Assembly: GCF_017565425.1 (NCBI RefSeq)
Contig: NZ_JAGEMK010000009.1
Location: forward strand, 1 to 64,000
DNA from: Actinotalea soli
GTDB lineage: Bacteria > Actinomycetota > Actinomycetes > Actinomycetales > Cellulomonadaceae
Length of the DNA stretch: 64,000 nt
Direction: 5' to 3'
Shown in pieces: positions 8,817 through 17,838 of this stretch. Position 1 is the first letter of the stretch; each line of letters starts with the position of its first letter. Below the pieces are notes generated by a model. That model was given only the letters and a program-made list of their open reading frames with translations. It ran no database searches and was not told where the DNA came from. The translations under genes were made by a program, and so were the position numbers.

Positions 8817-9800
8817 ATGACGACACCGGCCACCACCCAGGTCGGCGGCCCGCTCGACCAGGGACCGCCGGCCGAGCCCCGCATCGGCAGCCGCAACCGC
8901 ACCGGCGACAAGATCTTCTCCGGCACCGCGACCGCGGCCGGCATCACGATCCTGGTGACCTTGGCCGGGATCGCCGCGTTCCTGCTGTACGAGGGCTTTC
9001 CCGCCCTCGTCGCCCCGGCCGAGGACGTGCCCGGGGGTGAGGGCTTCTGGCCCTACGTCCAGCCGCTGCTCTTCGGCACCGTGCTCGCTGCTGTCATCGC
9101 CCTGGTGATCGCCGCGCCGCTCTCGATCGGCATCGCCCTGTTCATCTCGCACTACGCCCCGCGCAGGGTCGCCGCCCCGCTGGGATACCTCGTCGACCTC
9201 CTGGCCGCCGTGCCGAGCGTCGTCTACGGCCTGTGGGGCATCTTCTTCCTCGCCCCGCAGCTCGTCCCCGTCTTCCGGTGGCTCGAGCAGACCCTGGGCT
9301 TCCTGCCGTTCTTCGCCGGACCCACCTCCGCCACGGGACGCACCATGCTCACCGCCGGGATCGTCCTGGCGGTGATGATCCTGCCGATCATGTCGGGCGT
9401 GAACCGTGAGGTCTTCCTGCAGACCCCGCGCCTGCAGGAGGAGGCTGCCCTGGCCCTCGGGGCCACCCGCTCGGAGATGATCCGGATGACCGTGCTGCCC
9501 TTCGCCCGCTCGGGGATGGTCAGCGGGGCGATGCTGGGTCTGGGCCGGGCCCTGGGGGAGACCCTCGCCGTGGCCCTGGTGCTCTCGCCGGCCGCCGTCA
9601 TCTCGTTCAACCTCATCGGCTCGACGAACAGCTCGACCATCGCGGCGAACATCGCCCTGAACTTCCCCGAGTCGAGCGGCCTGGCGGTCAACACCCTCAT
9701 CGCCACGGGTCTGGTGCTGTTCACCCTCACCTTCGTCGTCAACTTCATCGCTCGAGCCGTCGTCGCTCGACGCAAGGACTTCTCGGGAGCCAACGCGTGA
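8817..9800 (+). CDS. pstC: Phosphate ABC transporter permease PstC (copy 1)
   Basis: 327 residues with six predicted membrane segments; the N-terminal ~35 residues are a cytoplasmic lead. The EAA loop that contacts PstB is visible as [14 protein letters not shown] near 220-233, followed by GLGRALGET. With PstA it forms the membrane channel for phosphate. ATG 8817 has GGAGAA 9 nt upstream. The end overlaps pstA by GTGA. Confidence 0.95.
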   Translation: MTTPATTQVGGPLDQGPPAEPRIGSRNRTGDKIFSGTATAAGITILVTLAGIAAFLLYEGFPALVAPAEDVPGGEGFWPYVQPLLFGTVLAAVIALVIAAPLSIGIALFISHYAPRRVAAPLGYLVDLLAAVPSVVYGLWGIFFLAPQLVPVFRWLEQTLGFLPFFAGPTSATGRTMLTAGIVLAVMILPIMSGVNREVFLQTPRLQEEAALALGATRSEMIRMTVLPFARSGMVSGAMLGLGRALGETLAVALVLSPAAVISFNLIGSTNSSTIAANIALNFPESSGLAVNTLIATGLVLFTLTFVVNFIARAVVARRKDFSGANA

Positions 9801-10867
9801 CGACCACGACCACCCCCACCGCACTGACCTCCTCGGAGGTCGGGCTCAACCAGGGCCGCCTGCCGCGCTGGAGCACGCCGGCCACGATCGTCGCCGTCGT
9901 CGTGCTGGGGGCCCTCGCGACCCTCGTGCTCGACGCCCCCGTCCCGCTCGTGGTGGGCCTGGGCGTCCTGGCCCTGCTCGTGACCCTGCCGGCCCTGGCC
10001 TGGGTCGTCGAGGGACGACGCCGCGCCAACGACCGCATGTGGACCGTGCTGGTCACCCTCGCCTTCGCCCTGGCGCTGCTGCCCCTGCTCTCCCTGGTCA
10101 TCACGGTCACGCAGAACGGCCTGGCCCGCTTCGACTGGGACTTCCTCACCACGGACATGCGGGGCGTGCTCGGCGAGGGCGGCGGCGCGCTGCACGCCAT
10201 CGTCGGCACCCTCATCATCACCGGGCTCGCCACGGTCATCTCCGTGCCGATCGGGATCATGACGGCGGTCTACCTCGTCGAGTACGGCCGCGGGCGCCTC
10301 GCGCGGGCCATCACGCTGCTGGTCGACGTCATGACCGGCATCCCGTCGATCGTCGCGGGCCTGTTCGCCTTCGCCCTCTTCGCGATCTTCTTCGGTCCGA
10401 GCGTGCGCTTCGGGATCGGTGGGGCCGTCGCCCTGTCCGTGCTGATGATCCCGGTGGTCGTGCGGTCGGTCGAGGAGATGCTCAAGCTCGTGCCCAACGA
10501 GCTGCGCGAGGCCTCCTACGCGCTCGGGGTCTCGCAGTGGCGCACCATCGTGCGCGTGGTGCTGCCCACCGCCGCCGCAGGCATCGCCACGGGAGTCACG
10601 CTCGCGATCGCCCGCGTGATCGGGGAGACCGCGCCCCTGCTCATCATCACGGGCAGCACGAACATCCTGAACACCGACCCCACCGACGGCCGGATGTCCT
10701 CCCTGCCGATCTTCACCTACTACTCGTACACGATCCCCGGGGTGCCCCCCGAGTTCGGCGTCGAGCGGGCCTGGGCCGCAGCACTGACCCTCTTCCTCAT
10801 CGTCATGCTGCTCAACCTCGTCGCCCGCGTCGTGTCCCGCATCTTCGGCTCCCCCACCTCTCGCTGA
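9797..10867 (+). CDS. pstA: Phosphate ABC transporter permease PstA (copy 1), N-terminally extended
   Basis: 356 residues. The canonical six-segment PstA core starts near residue 80 ([12 protein letters not shown]). Ahead of it are two extra hydrophobic segments (about 30-45 and 50-65), making the protein about 40 residues longer than copy 2. The EAA loop reads [15 protein letters not shown] near 235-249. GTG start overlaps the pstC stop (GTGA), so translation is coupled. Cytoplasmic-membrane partner of PstC. Confidence 0.94.
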   Translation: MTTTTTPTALTSSEVGLNQGRLPRWSTPATIVAVVVLGALATLVLDAPVPLVVGLGVLALLVTLPALAWVVEGRRRANDRMWTVLVTLAFALALLPLLSLVITVTQNGLARFDWDFLTTDMRGVLGEGGGALHAIVGTLIITGLATVISVPIGIMTAVYLVEYGRGRLARAITLLVDVMTGIPSIVAGLFAFALFAIFFGPSVRFGIGGAVALSVLMIPVVVRSVEEMLKLVPNELREASYALGVSQWRTIVRVVLPTAAAGIATGVTLAIARVIGETAPLLIITGSTNILNTDPTDGRMSSLPIFTYYSYTIPGVPPEFGVERAWAAALTLFLIVMLLNLVARVVSRIFGSPTSR

Positions 10868-10887
10868 ACCCCCGGAAGGACCTCTCA

Positions 10888-11670
10888 GTGGCCAAGCGCA
10901 TCGACGTCAAGGACCTCGACATCTACTACGGCTCGTTCCGGGCCGTCGAGGGCGTGACCATGTCCATCGAACCCCGGTCGATCACGGCCCTCATCGGCCC
11001 CTCGGGCTGCGGCAAGTCGACCTTCCTGCGGTCCCTCAACCGCATGCACGAGGTGATCCCCGGGGCCCGCGTCTCGGGATCCGTCCTCCTCGACGGCCAG
11101 GACCTCTACGGTGCGGGCATCGACCCCGTGTCCGTCCGACGCCACGTGGGCATGGTCTTCCAGCGGCCCAACCCCTTCCCGACCATGTCGATCTACGAGA
11201 ACGTCGTCGCCGGGATGCGTCTCAACGGTGGCCGCGGTGTCCGCAAGGCGGAGATGGACGGCATCGTCGAGGGAGCCCTGCAGGGGGCCAACCTGTGGAA
11301 CGAGGTCAAGGACCGGCTCGACCGTCCGGGCTCCTCGCTGTCGGGTGGTCAGCAGCAGCGGCTGTGCATCGCCCGCGCGATCGCGGTCAAGCCCGACGTG
11401 CTGCTGATGGACGAGCCCTGCTCGGCCCTGGACCCGATCTCGACCCTGGCCATCGAGGACCTCATGGACCAGCTGAAGAAGGACTACACGATCGTCATCG
11501 TGACCCACAACATGCAGCAGGCCGCCCGGGTGAGCGACCGCACCGGCTTCTTCAACATCGCGGGCACCGGCAAGCCCGGCAAGCTCATCGAGATGGACGA
11601 GACGAGCACGATGTTCTCGACCCCGAGCGTCCAGGCGACCGAGGACTACATCTCCGGCCGCTTCGGGTGA
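10888..11670 (+). CDS. pstB: Phosphate ABC transporter ATPase PstB (copy 1)
   Basis: 260 residues. Walker [10 protein letters not shown] near 38-46, Q-loop [10 protein letters not shown], signature LSGGQQQR, Walker [14 protein letters not shown] and switch His in VTHNMQQA are intact. GTG 10888 has GGAAGGA upstream at 10874-10880. Hydrolyses ATP to drive PstCA. Two stretches (11278-11394 and 11485-11600) are almost identical in DNA to the inverted copy-2 gene, beyond what the protein alone requires. Confidence 0.96.
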   Translation: MAKRIDVKDLDIYYGSFRAVEGVTMSIEPRSITALIGPSGCGKSTFLRSLNRMHEVIPGARVSGSVLLDGQDLYGAGIDPVSVRRHVGMVFQRPNPFPTMSIYENVVAGMRLNGGRGVRKAEMDGIVEGALQGANLWNEVKDRLDRPGSSLSGGQQQRLCIARAIAVKPDVLLMDEPCSALDPISTLAIEDLMDQLKKDYTIVIVTHNMQQAARVSDRTGFFNIAGTGKPGKLIEMDETSTMFSTPSVQATEDYISGRFG

Positions 11671-11735
11671 GCTGACGTACCACCGGCCCGGCCCGGCCCG
11701 GCGCTCGGGAGGAGCGTCGCTGCCGTCGACCGTCG

Positions 11736-11741
11736 TAGCGT
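11736..11741 (+). promoter_or_regulatory. -10 element for the leaderless monooxygenase gene
   Basis: TAGCGT followed by exactly 6 nt and GTG at 11748. No Shine-Dalgarno precedes the GTG, supporting a leaderless transcript separate from the pst operon. Confidence 0.55.
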
Positions 11742-11747
11742 GGGGCC

Positions 11748-12896
11748 GTGCCGACCAGCCCCGAGACGACCGCCCAGCCCGGGCCGTCGGGACGAGGCCC
11801 CCGGCACGCACCGGTCGTGGTGATCGGCGGCGGGCAGGCCGGGCTGGCGGTCGGGTACCACCTGCGGCGCGCTGGACTGGCGCCCGAGGAGGAGGTCGTC
11901 GTCCTCGACGACGCCCCCTCGCCCGGGGGTGCGTGGCCGCACATGTGGGACTCGCTCCGGCTCTTCTCCCCCGCCGAGCACTCCTCGCTGCCGGGGTGGC
12001 GGATGCCCGCGACGCGGGACGGCTTCCCGCGCGCCGAGCACGTCGTGGACTACCTGACCCGCTACGAGGAGAGGTACGGCCTCGGGGTCCGGCGCCCGGT
12101 CCGCGTCACGGCCGTGCACCGAGGGGCGCCCGACGCTCCGAGGTACCGGCTCGAGACCACCGAGGGCCCGTGGACCGCTGAGGCCGTGGTCAGCACCACC
12201 GGGACCTGGCGCCGCCCCTTCTGGCCCCGCTACTCGGGCCAGGAGACGTTCCGCGGCCACCAGCTCCACGCGGCCGACTACCGCGAGCCGAGCGCCCTGG
12301 CCGGGAGGCACGTCGTCGTCGTGGGTGGGGGGAACTCCGCGGCCCAGCTGCTCGCCGAGGTCTCGACCGTGGCGAGCACCACGTGGGTCACCCCTCGCCC
12401 GCCGCGGTTCCTGCCGGACGAGGTGGACGGGCGCGCCCTGTTCGAGATCGCGACCCGGCGTGCCGTGGCCCTGGCCCGCGGGGAGACCGACGACGGCGGG
12501 GTGGGCGGCCTGGGGGACGTCGTCGTCGTGCCGAGCGTCATGGAGGCTCGGTCACGCGGGGTGCTGCAGGCCCGGCCGCTGCCCGGCGAGATCACCCGCG
12601 AGGGCCTGCGGTGGCCCGACGGGCACGAGGAGCAGGCCGACGTGGTCCTCTGGTGCACCGGGTTCCGCCCCGACCTCGGGCACCTCGCCCCCCTGCGCCT
12701 GACCCGCCACGACGGGGTCCCGCGCACCACGGGCACCGAGGTGGTCGGCGAGCCCGGCCTGCACCTGCTGGGCTACGGGGACTGGACCGGACCCGCCTCG
12801 GCGACCCTGGTGGGCGTGGGACGGCCCGCCAAGGACGCGGCCCGGGCGGTCGTCGAGCACCTGCGCGGTGGTCAGCCGAAGCGGCCCGAGATGTAG
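11748..12896 (+). CDS. ArsO-like NAD(P)H-dependent flavin monooxygenase
   Basis: 382 residues. An FAD Rossmann motif [17 protein letters not shown] begins near 25; an NADPH Rossmann motif [16 protein letters not shown] lies near 188-203. The stretch [25 protein letters not shown], seen here in separate parts around 62-86, is characteristic of the ArsO group of flavin monooxygenases found in arsenic clusters; the late [13 protein letters not shown] completes the FMO/thioredoxin-reductase-like fold. Family identity is from motif recognition; the true substrate is unknown, and no ars regulator or transporter lies nearby. It is lodged between two convergent pst operons and its last 25 bp overlap the 3' end of pstB copy 2 on the other strand. 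Confidence 0.78.
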   Translation: MPTSPETTAQPGPSGRGPRHAPVVVIGGGQAGLAVGYHLRRAGLAPEEEVVVLDDAPSPGGAWPHMWDSLRLFSPAEHSSLPGWRMPATRDGFPRAEHVVDYLTRYEERYGLGVRRPVRVTAVHRGAPDAPRYRLETTEGPWTAEAVVSTTGTWRRPFWPRYSGQETFRGHQLHAADYREPSALAGRHVVVVGGGNSAAQLLAEVSTVASTTWVTPRPPRFLPDEVDGRALFEIATRRAVALARGETDDGGVGGLGDVVVVPSVMEARSRGVLQARPLPGEITREGLRWPDGHEEQADVVLWCTGFRPDLGHLAPLRLTRHDGVPRTTGTEVVGEPGLHLLGYGDWTGPASATLVGVGRPAKDAARAVVEHLRGGQPKRPEM

Positions 12897-13651
12897 TCCT
12901 CGGTGGCCTGCTCGCTCGGGGTCGAGAACATGGTGCGGGTGTCGTCCATCTCGATGAGCTTGCCGGGCTTGCCGGTGCCCGCGATGTTGAAGAAGCCGGT
13001 GCGGTCGCTCACCCGGGCGGCCTGCTGCATGTTGTGGGTCACGATGACGATCGTGTACTCGCTGCGCAGGTCGGCGATGAGGTCCTCGATGGCCAAGGTC
13101 GAGATCGGGTCCAGGGCCGAGCAGGGCTCGTCCATCAGCAGCACCTGGGGCTTGACCGCGATCGCGCGGGCGATGCACAGCCGCTGCTGCTGACCACCCG
13201 ACAGCGAGGACCCCGGACGGTCGAGCCGGTCCTTGACCTCGTTCCACAGGTTGGCCCCCTGCAGGGACCTCTCGACGAGCTCGCTCGCCTCGTCCTTGCC
13301 GATGCGACTGTTGTTGAGCCGCACCCCCGCCAGGACGTTCTCGGCGATCGACATGGTCGGGAAGGGGTTGGGCCGTTGGAAGACCATGCCGATCTGGCGG
13401 CGGACCGCCACGGCGTCGACGTCCGATCCGTACAGGTCGACGCCGTCCATCTCGACCGTGCCCCCGACCCGCGCGCCCGGGATCACCTCGTGCATGCGGT
13501 TGAGGGTGCGGAGCAGGGTCGACTTGCCGCAGCCCGAGGGGCCGATGAAGGCCGTCACCGAGCGGGGCTCGATGGTCATGGAGACGTCCGCGACGGCCAG
13601 GAAGCTGCCGTAGTAGACGTTGAGGTCCTTGAGGTCGATGCGCTGTGCCAC
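12872..13651 (-). CDS. pstB: Phosphate ABC transporter ATPase PstB (copy 2)
   Basis: 259 residues with intact Walker A (GPSGCGKST), LSGGQQQR, Walker B (VLLMDEP) and switch His. GTG 13651 follows pstA copy 2 by 14 nt. Most differences from copy 1 are in the middle (residues about 75-130: [27 protein letters not shown]); the C-terminal half is nearly the same in amino acids and DNA. Last gene of the inverted pstSCAB; 3' end overlaps the convergent monooxygenase. Confidence 0.96.
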   Translation of the reverse strand: MAQRIDLKDLNVYYGSFLAVADVSMTIEPRSVTAFIGPSGCGKSTLLRTLNRMHEVIPGARVGGTVEMDGVDLYGSDVDAVAVRRQIGMVFQRPNPFPTMSIAENVLAGVRLNNSRIGKDEASELVERSLQGANLWNEVKDRLDRPGSSLSGGQQQRLCIARAIAVKPQVLLMDEPCSALDPISTLAIEDLIADLRSEYTIVIVTHNMQQAARVSDRTGFFNIAGTGKPGKLIEMDDTRTMFSTPSEQATEDYISGRFG

Positions 13652-13665
13652 GGGGGTCAGTCCTC

Positions 13666-14625
13666 TCAGTGCCCGGTCTTGGGGGCGAAGTACCTGGCGA
13701 TGAGTCGCGCCACGAGGTTGAGCAGCATGACGATGACGATGAGCGCGAGGGCTGCTCCCCACGCGCGGTCGTAGTTGATGGTCGCGATGCAGTCGACGGC
13801 CTCCGGGGAGCAGGGCACCAGGCCCTGCGAGTACTGCCGGAAGACGTACACCGGAAGAGTCATCATCCGGCCCTCGAAGAGGTTGGTGTTGATCGAGTCG
13901 ATGACCCCCGCCACGATCAGCAGCGGGGCGGTCTCGCCGATCACCCGGGCCACCGAGAGCATGACGCCGGTGATGATCCCCGCGACCGAGGTGCGCAGCA
14001 CCACCTTGATGATGGTGAGCCACTTGGGCACGCCCAGGGCGTAGGAGGCCTCGCGGAGCTCGTTGGGCACCAGGCGGAGCATCTCCTCGCTCGAGCGCAC
14101 CACCACCGGGATCATCAGCACCGAGAGCGCGACCGAGCCGACGGCCCCGAGGCGCACCCCCGGACCGAGGAAGAGCGCGAACAGCGAGTAGGCGAACAGC
14201 CCCGCGACGATCGAGGGGATGCCGGTCATGACGTCGACGAAGAAGGTCACCGCCCGGGCCAGCGGACCTCGGCCGTACTCGACGAGGTAGATCGCCGTCA
14301 TGAGGCCGACGGGGACCGAGATGAGCGTCGCGAGGCCCGTGATGAGCAGGGTGCCGAGGATCGCGTGGTAGATGCCTCCCGCGTCGATCCCCCCGTAGAC
14401 CCCGCGCATCGAGACGCTGAGGAAGTACGGCGACATCCGGACCACGCCGTTGCTCACCACGGTCCAGATCACCGAGACCAGGGGCACCAGGGCCACCAGG
14501 AAGGCACTCGTGATGACCACGTGCATGATCCGGTCGGTCCACCGACGGCGCGGGTCGGCCCGGGTCAGCAGGTCGCGGGTGGTGGGCCGGCGCGCCGCAC
14601 GGGGCTGGGTCGGGGTGGTCGTCAT
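13666..14625 (-). CDS. pstA: Phosphate ABC transporter permease PstA (copy 2)
   Basis: 319 residues, six membrane segments after a basic ~45-residue cytoplasmic lead, without the two extra N-terminal segments of copy 1. EAA loop [16 protein letters not shown] long extracytoplasmic loop near 250-285 contains two Cys ([13 protein letters not shown]) that could form a disulfide, absent from copy 1. ATG 14625 lies 1 nt after the pstC stop. Membrane partner of PstC copy 2. Confidence 0.95.
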   Translation of the reverse strand: MTTTPTQPRAARRPTTRDLLTRADPRRRWTDRIMHVVITSAFLVALVPLVSVIWTVVSNGVVRMSPYFLSVSMRGVYGGIDAGGIYHAILGTLLITGLATLISVPVGLMTAIYLVEYGRGPLARAVTFFVDVMTGIPSIVAGLFAYSLFALFLGPGVRLGAVGSVALSVLMIPVVVRSSEEMLRLVPNELREASYALGVPKWLTIIKVVLRTSVAGIITGVMLSVARVIGETAPLLIVAGVIDSINTNLFEGRMMTLPVYVFRQYSQGLVPCSPEAVDCIATINYDRAWGAALALIVIVMLLNLVARLIARYFAPKTGH

Positions 14626-14626
14626 G

Positions 14627-15628
14627 TCAGTTCGCCCCCGAGAAGTCCTTGCGCCGGGCGACAACCCAGCGAGCCGCCGTGTTCACGGCGAGGGTGATGA
14701 CGAACAGCGCGAGGCCGGTCGCGATGAGGGCGCTGACCCCGAGCGGGTTGGCCTCGGCGAACTGGTTGGCGATGTTCGCCGCGATGGTCTGGTGCTGCCC
14801 GGCCTGGAGCAGCTCGAACGAGTAGGTGAACCCGGGCGAGAGGATCATGAAGACCGCCATGGTCTCGCCCAGCGCCCGTCCCAGGCCGAGCATCGCCGCG
14901 CTGATCAGCCCCGACCGCCCGAAGGGGATCACGGCCATCCGGACCATCTCCCAGCGGGTCGCACCGAGGGCCAGGGCCGCCTCCTCGTGCAGGCGCGGGG
15001 TCTGCAGAAAGACCTCGCGGGCCACGGCCGTGATGATCGGCAGGATCATCACCGCGAGCACCACCCCCACGGTCATGATCACCCGGGGTGGGGTGCTGGC
15101 CGGCTCGCGGAACAACGGGATGAAGCCCAGGTTGTCGGCCAGCCACTGCCAGGCCGGCAGCAGGCGGGGGGCGAGCCACAGCCCGCCCCACAGCCCGTAG
15201 ATGACGCTCGGGATGGCCGCGAGCAGGTCGACCACGTAGCCCAGGGGCGAGGCGAGCCGGCGGGGGGCGTAGTGCGAGATGAACAGCGCGATGCCCGTCG
15301 CGACGGGGACCGCGAGGGCGAGGGCCAGGACGGCGGCCAGCAGCGTGCCGAAGACGAGCGGCCCCACGTAGCCCAGCAGCGTGCTGCCCTCGGGGATCCA
15401 GCTGATCGCGTCCGCGAGCTCCTCGGCCGGGGTGGTCATCGCCGGCCAGGCCCGCACCACGAGGAAGACCGCGACCGCCGCCAGGGTCACCAGGATCAGC
15501 GCGCCCGCGCCGGTGGCGGTCGCGGAGAAGAGGCGGCCGGCCAGGTCTCGGCTGGTCCTGCGCTCCACGAGGCCGCGCAGCCCGGTGGGGGGCGCAGGCC
15601 GCGCGGGCTGCTGGTCGGTGCTGCTCAC
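14627..15628 (-). CDS. pstC: Phosphate ABC transporter permease PstC (copy 2)
   Basis: 333 residues, six membrane segments; EAA loop [15 protein letters not shown], then GLGRALGET and the shared ending [13 protein letters not shown] 15628 is preceded by GGAGA at 15634-15638. Follows pstS copy 2 by 80 nt. Clearly paralogous to copy 1 but diverged in the first periplasmic loop. Confidence 0.95.
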   Translation of the reverse strand: MSSTDQQPARPAPPTGLRGLVERRTSRDLAGRLFSATATGAGALILVTLAAVAVFLVVRAWPAMTTPAEELADAISWIPEGSTLLGYVGPLVFGTLLAAVLALALAVPVATGIALFISHYAPRRLASPLGYVVDLLAAIPSVIYGLWGGLWLAPRLLPAWQWLADNLGFIPLFREPASTPPRVIMTVGVVLAVMILPIITAVAREVFLQTPRLHEEAALALGATRWEMVRMAVIPFGRSGLISAAMLGLGRALGETMAVFMILSPGFTYSFELLQAGQHQTIAANIANQFAEANPLGVSALIATGLALFVITLAVNTAARWVVARRKDFSGAN

Positions 15629-15708
15629 ATGGTCTCCGGGAGGGGGCGGATCGTGCTCGGGGCGATACGGGTCGGGGGCAGGTCCGGGGCGCAGGGGCCT
15701 CGGTCTGC

Positions 15709-16890
15709 TCAGGAGATCTGGTCGACGACCTCCATCACCTGCTCGCGCAGGGCCTCGGAGATGGGGGCCGAGCCCGCGGCGACGGCCGAGCGCTCCTGAC
15801 CCTCCTCGCTCGCGACGAAGGTGAGGAACTCGCGGACCAGCTCGGCGGTGGCCTCGTCCTCGTAGGTGGTGCAGGCCAGGGAGTAGGAGATCAGCACGAT
15901 GGGGTACGCCCCCTCGGCCTGGGTGTCGCGCTCGAGGGCCACGACGAGGCTGCTCGCGGGGCGGTCCTCGGCGACCGGGGAGGCGTCGACCACCTGGGCC
16001 GCGGCCTGCGGGGAGTAGCCGACGAACTCCCCGCCGACCTCGACCGCGACGGTGCCCAGGGTGCCGACCCGCGAGGCGTCGGCGTAGGCGATGGTGCCCT
16101 GGCCGTCGTTGACCGTCTGGACGACCCCCGAGTTCCCCTGGGCGGCCTGGCCACCCGCGACGGGCCAGTTGCCGCTCGGGTCGTGGGGCCAGTCCTCCCC
16201 GGCCGTCTCGTGCAGGTACTCGACGAAGTTCTCCGTGGTCCCCGACTCGTCGGACCGGTTGACCGGGGTGATGCGCAGGTCCGGCAGCTCGACGTCGGGG
16301 TTCTCGGCGGCGATCGCGGGGTCGTCCCACCGGGTGATCTGCCGGTCGAAGACCCGGGCCATGACGGACGGGCTCATGCTGAGGGAGTCGATCCCCTCGA
16401 GGTTGAAGACCACCGCGATCGGCGAGATGTACAGCGGGAGCTCGGCGACCGCGCCCCCGCAGCGGTCTGCGGCGAGCTCGAGCTCCTCGGCGTCGAGCGG
16501 GGCGTCCGTCCCGGCGAAGTCGACCCCGCCCTCGACGAACTGGGTGCGACCGCCTCCCGAGCCGACCGGGTCGTACGCGATCGTGAGGTCCTCGTTGATG
16601 GTCTGGAAGCCTGCGATCCAGGCGTTCATCCCCGCCTCCTGCGAGCTCGCGCCCGCCCCGGCGAGGGTGCCCGAGAGGTCCCCGGCCACGAAGGGCTCGG
16701 CGGCGAGCGGTCCCCCTGGGCGACGCGGGTCCGAGAGCGGGTCGTCCGAGCCGCACCCCGTGAGCACCAGGCCCAGGGTCACCGCGAGCGCCGCGACGGC
16801 CGGGCGCCCGGCCCGCCGTCGCGCGGTCCGGGAGGCTGCCCGCCGAGGCCGTGGAGCCCGGGTGTCGACGACGACCCTCGTGCGGACCAC
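15709..16890 (-). CDS. pstS: Phosphate ABC transporter substrate-binding lipoprotein PstS (copy 2)
   Basis: 393 residues. A long Arg-rich n-region precedes the lipoprotein signal with lipobox Cys46 (LTGC). Ligand motifs AGAGASSQ, DPVGSGGGR and NRSDESGTTENF match copy 1. GTG 16890 has GGAGGGAG just upstream. First gene of the inverted pstSCAB, read toward the first operon, with its own PHO box at 16989-17032. Two binding proteins may give different phosphate affinities (inference from paralogy only). Confidence 0.95.
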   Translation of the reverse strand: MVRTRVVVDTRAPRPRRAASRTARRRAGRPAVAALAVTLGLVLTGCGSDDPLSDPRRPGGPLAAEPFVAGDLSGTLAGAGASSQEAGMNAWIAGFQTINEDLTIAYDPVGSGGGRTQFVEGGVDFAGTDAPLDAEELELAADRCGGAVAELPLYISPIAVVFNLEGIDSLSMSPSVMARVFDRQITRWDDPAIAAENPDVELPDLRITPVNRSDESGTTENFVEYLHETAGEDWPHDPSGNWPVAGGQAAQGNSGVVQTVNDGQGTIAYADASRVGTLGTVAVEVGGEFVGYSPQAAAQVVDASPVAEDRPASSLVVALERDTQAEGAYPIVLISYSLACTTYEDEATAELVREFLTFVASEEGQERSAVAAGSAPISEALREQVMEVVDQIS

Positions 16891-16974
16891 GGCACTCCCT
16901 CCGACGACAGGACCCGGCCGACGGTCGGGGTCCAGGCCGCGGGCGCGACCGACGACCAGGGTAGGTCTCCGGCG

Positions 16975-16980
16975 ACCCTA
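16975..16980 (-). promoter_or_regulatory. -10 element of the pstSCAB (copy 2) promoter
   Basis: TAGGGT on the minus strand, 19 nt after the start of the last PHO-box unit and about 84 nt before the GTG of pstS copy 2. Confidence 0.55.
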
Positions 16981-16988
16981 CGGGTGGC

Positions 16989-17032
16989 GCTGGGTGAACG
17001 GAAGGTGAACAGCACCTGACGCGGGCCTGAAC
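16989..17032 (-). promoter_or_regulatory. PHO box upstream of pstS copy 2
   Basis: Read on the minus strand, four 11-nt units in phase begin GTTCAGG, CGTCAGG, GTTCACC, GTTCACC (heptamers at 17032-17026, 17021-17015, 17010-17004, 16999-16993). Best-preserved of the three PHO boxes in the window. Confidence 0.82.
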
Positions 17033-17136
17033 CTGTGCGCGACGACGTCGCGGATCGTCTCGTGCGGACGCTCGGGCCCGTCCGATCCGTGGACGTCGAC
17101 GGCCCGCAGACCGTCGTCGAGGGCGTCAGCGAGGAG

Positions 17137-17838
17137 TCAGACGCGCGCCTCGGCGTCGTCGAGCTTGTACCCCAGCCCGCGCACGGTCAGGACACGGCTC
17201 GGGGCGGCAGGGTCCTGCTCGACCTTCGCCCGGATGCGCTTGACGTGGACGTCGAGGGTCTTGGTGTCCCCCACGTAGTCCGAGCCCCAGACCCGGTCGA
17301 TCAGCTGACCGCGGGTGAGCACGCGTCCCGCGTTGCGCATCAGCAGCTCGAGCAGCTCGAACTCCTTGAGCGGGAAGGCGGTCGGGTTGCCGTCCACCTC
17401 GACCGTGTGGCGGTCGACGTCGAGCCGCAGACCGCCGACCTCGATGACCGTCTCGTCCTCGGGCGCCTCGGTGGCCTCACCGCGCCGGCGCAGCACCGCC
17501 CGCACCCGGGCGAGCAGCTCCCGCGAGGAGTAGGGCTTCGTGACGTAGTCGTCGGCGCCGAGCTCGAGGCCTACGACCTTGTCGATCTCGCCGTCCTTCG
17601 CGGTGAGCATGATGACCGGCACGTCCGAGCGGCGGCGCAGCTCGCGGCACACCTCGGTGCCGCTCATGCCGGGGAGCATGAGGTCGAGGAGCACGAGGTC
17701 GGCACCCGCGCGGTCGAACTCGGCGACCGCCTCGGGGCCGGTGGCCGCGACGCCCACCTCATAGCCCTCGCGGCGCAGCAGGTAGGACAGCGGGTCGCGG
17801 TAGGACTCCTCGTCCTCGACCACGAGGATGCGGGTCAT
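17137..17838 (-). CDS. regX3: Two-component response regulator RegX3 (phosphate-starvation regulator)
   Basis: 233 residues, OmpR/PhoB family. Receiver domain 1-115 with acidic pocket E8-D9, phospho-acceptor Asp52 (LLDLMLPG) and the Lys of VTKPYSS; winged-helix DNA-binding domain about 135-228 ending LTVRGLGYKL. Expected to bind the PHO boxes at both pst operons and phoU. ATG overlaps the senX3 stop (ATGA). The senX3-regX3 pair next to gpm and mshA is the arrangement known from mycobacteria, which supports the naming; PhoP of Streptomyces is the equivalent. Confidence 0.95.
   Translation of the reverse strand: MTRILVVEDEESYRDPLSYLLRREGYEVGVAATGPEAVAEFDRAGADLVLLDLMLPGMSGTEVCRELRRRSDVPVIMLTAKDGEIDKVVGLELGADDYVTKPYSSRELLARVRAVLRRRGEATEAPEDETVIEVGGLRLDVDRHTVEVDGNPTAFPLKEFELLELLMRNAGRVLTRGQLIDRVWGSDYVGDTKTLDVHVKRIRAKVEQDPAAPSRVLTVRGLGYKLDDAEARV

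Noticed and set aside
10039-10887. In-frame extension of pstB copy 1 upstream through pstA
   Set aside because: It overlaps pstA entirely, lacks family similarity, and GTG 10888 has GGAAGGA upstream and the correct PstB N-terminus.
11675-11702. Short GGCCC tandem run after pstB copy 1 as a terminator
   Set aside because: It can pair with itself in many registers but gives no defined stem-loop; too weak to call.
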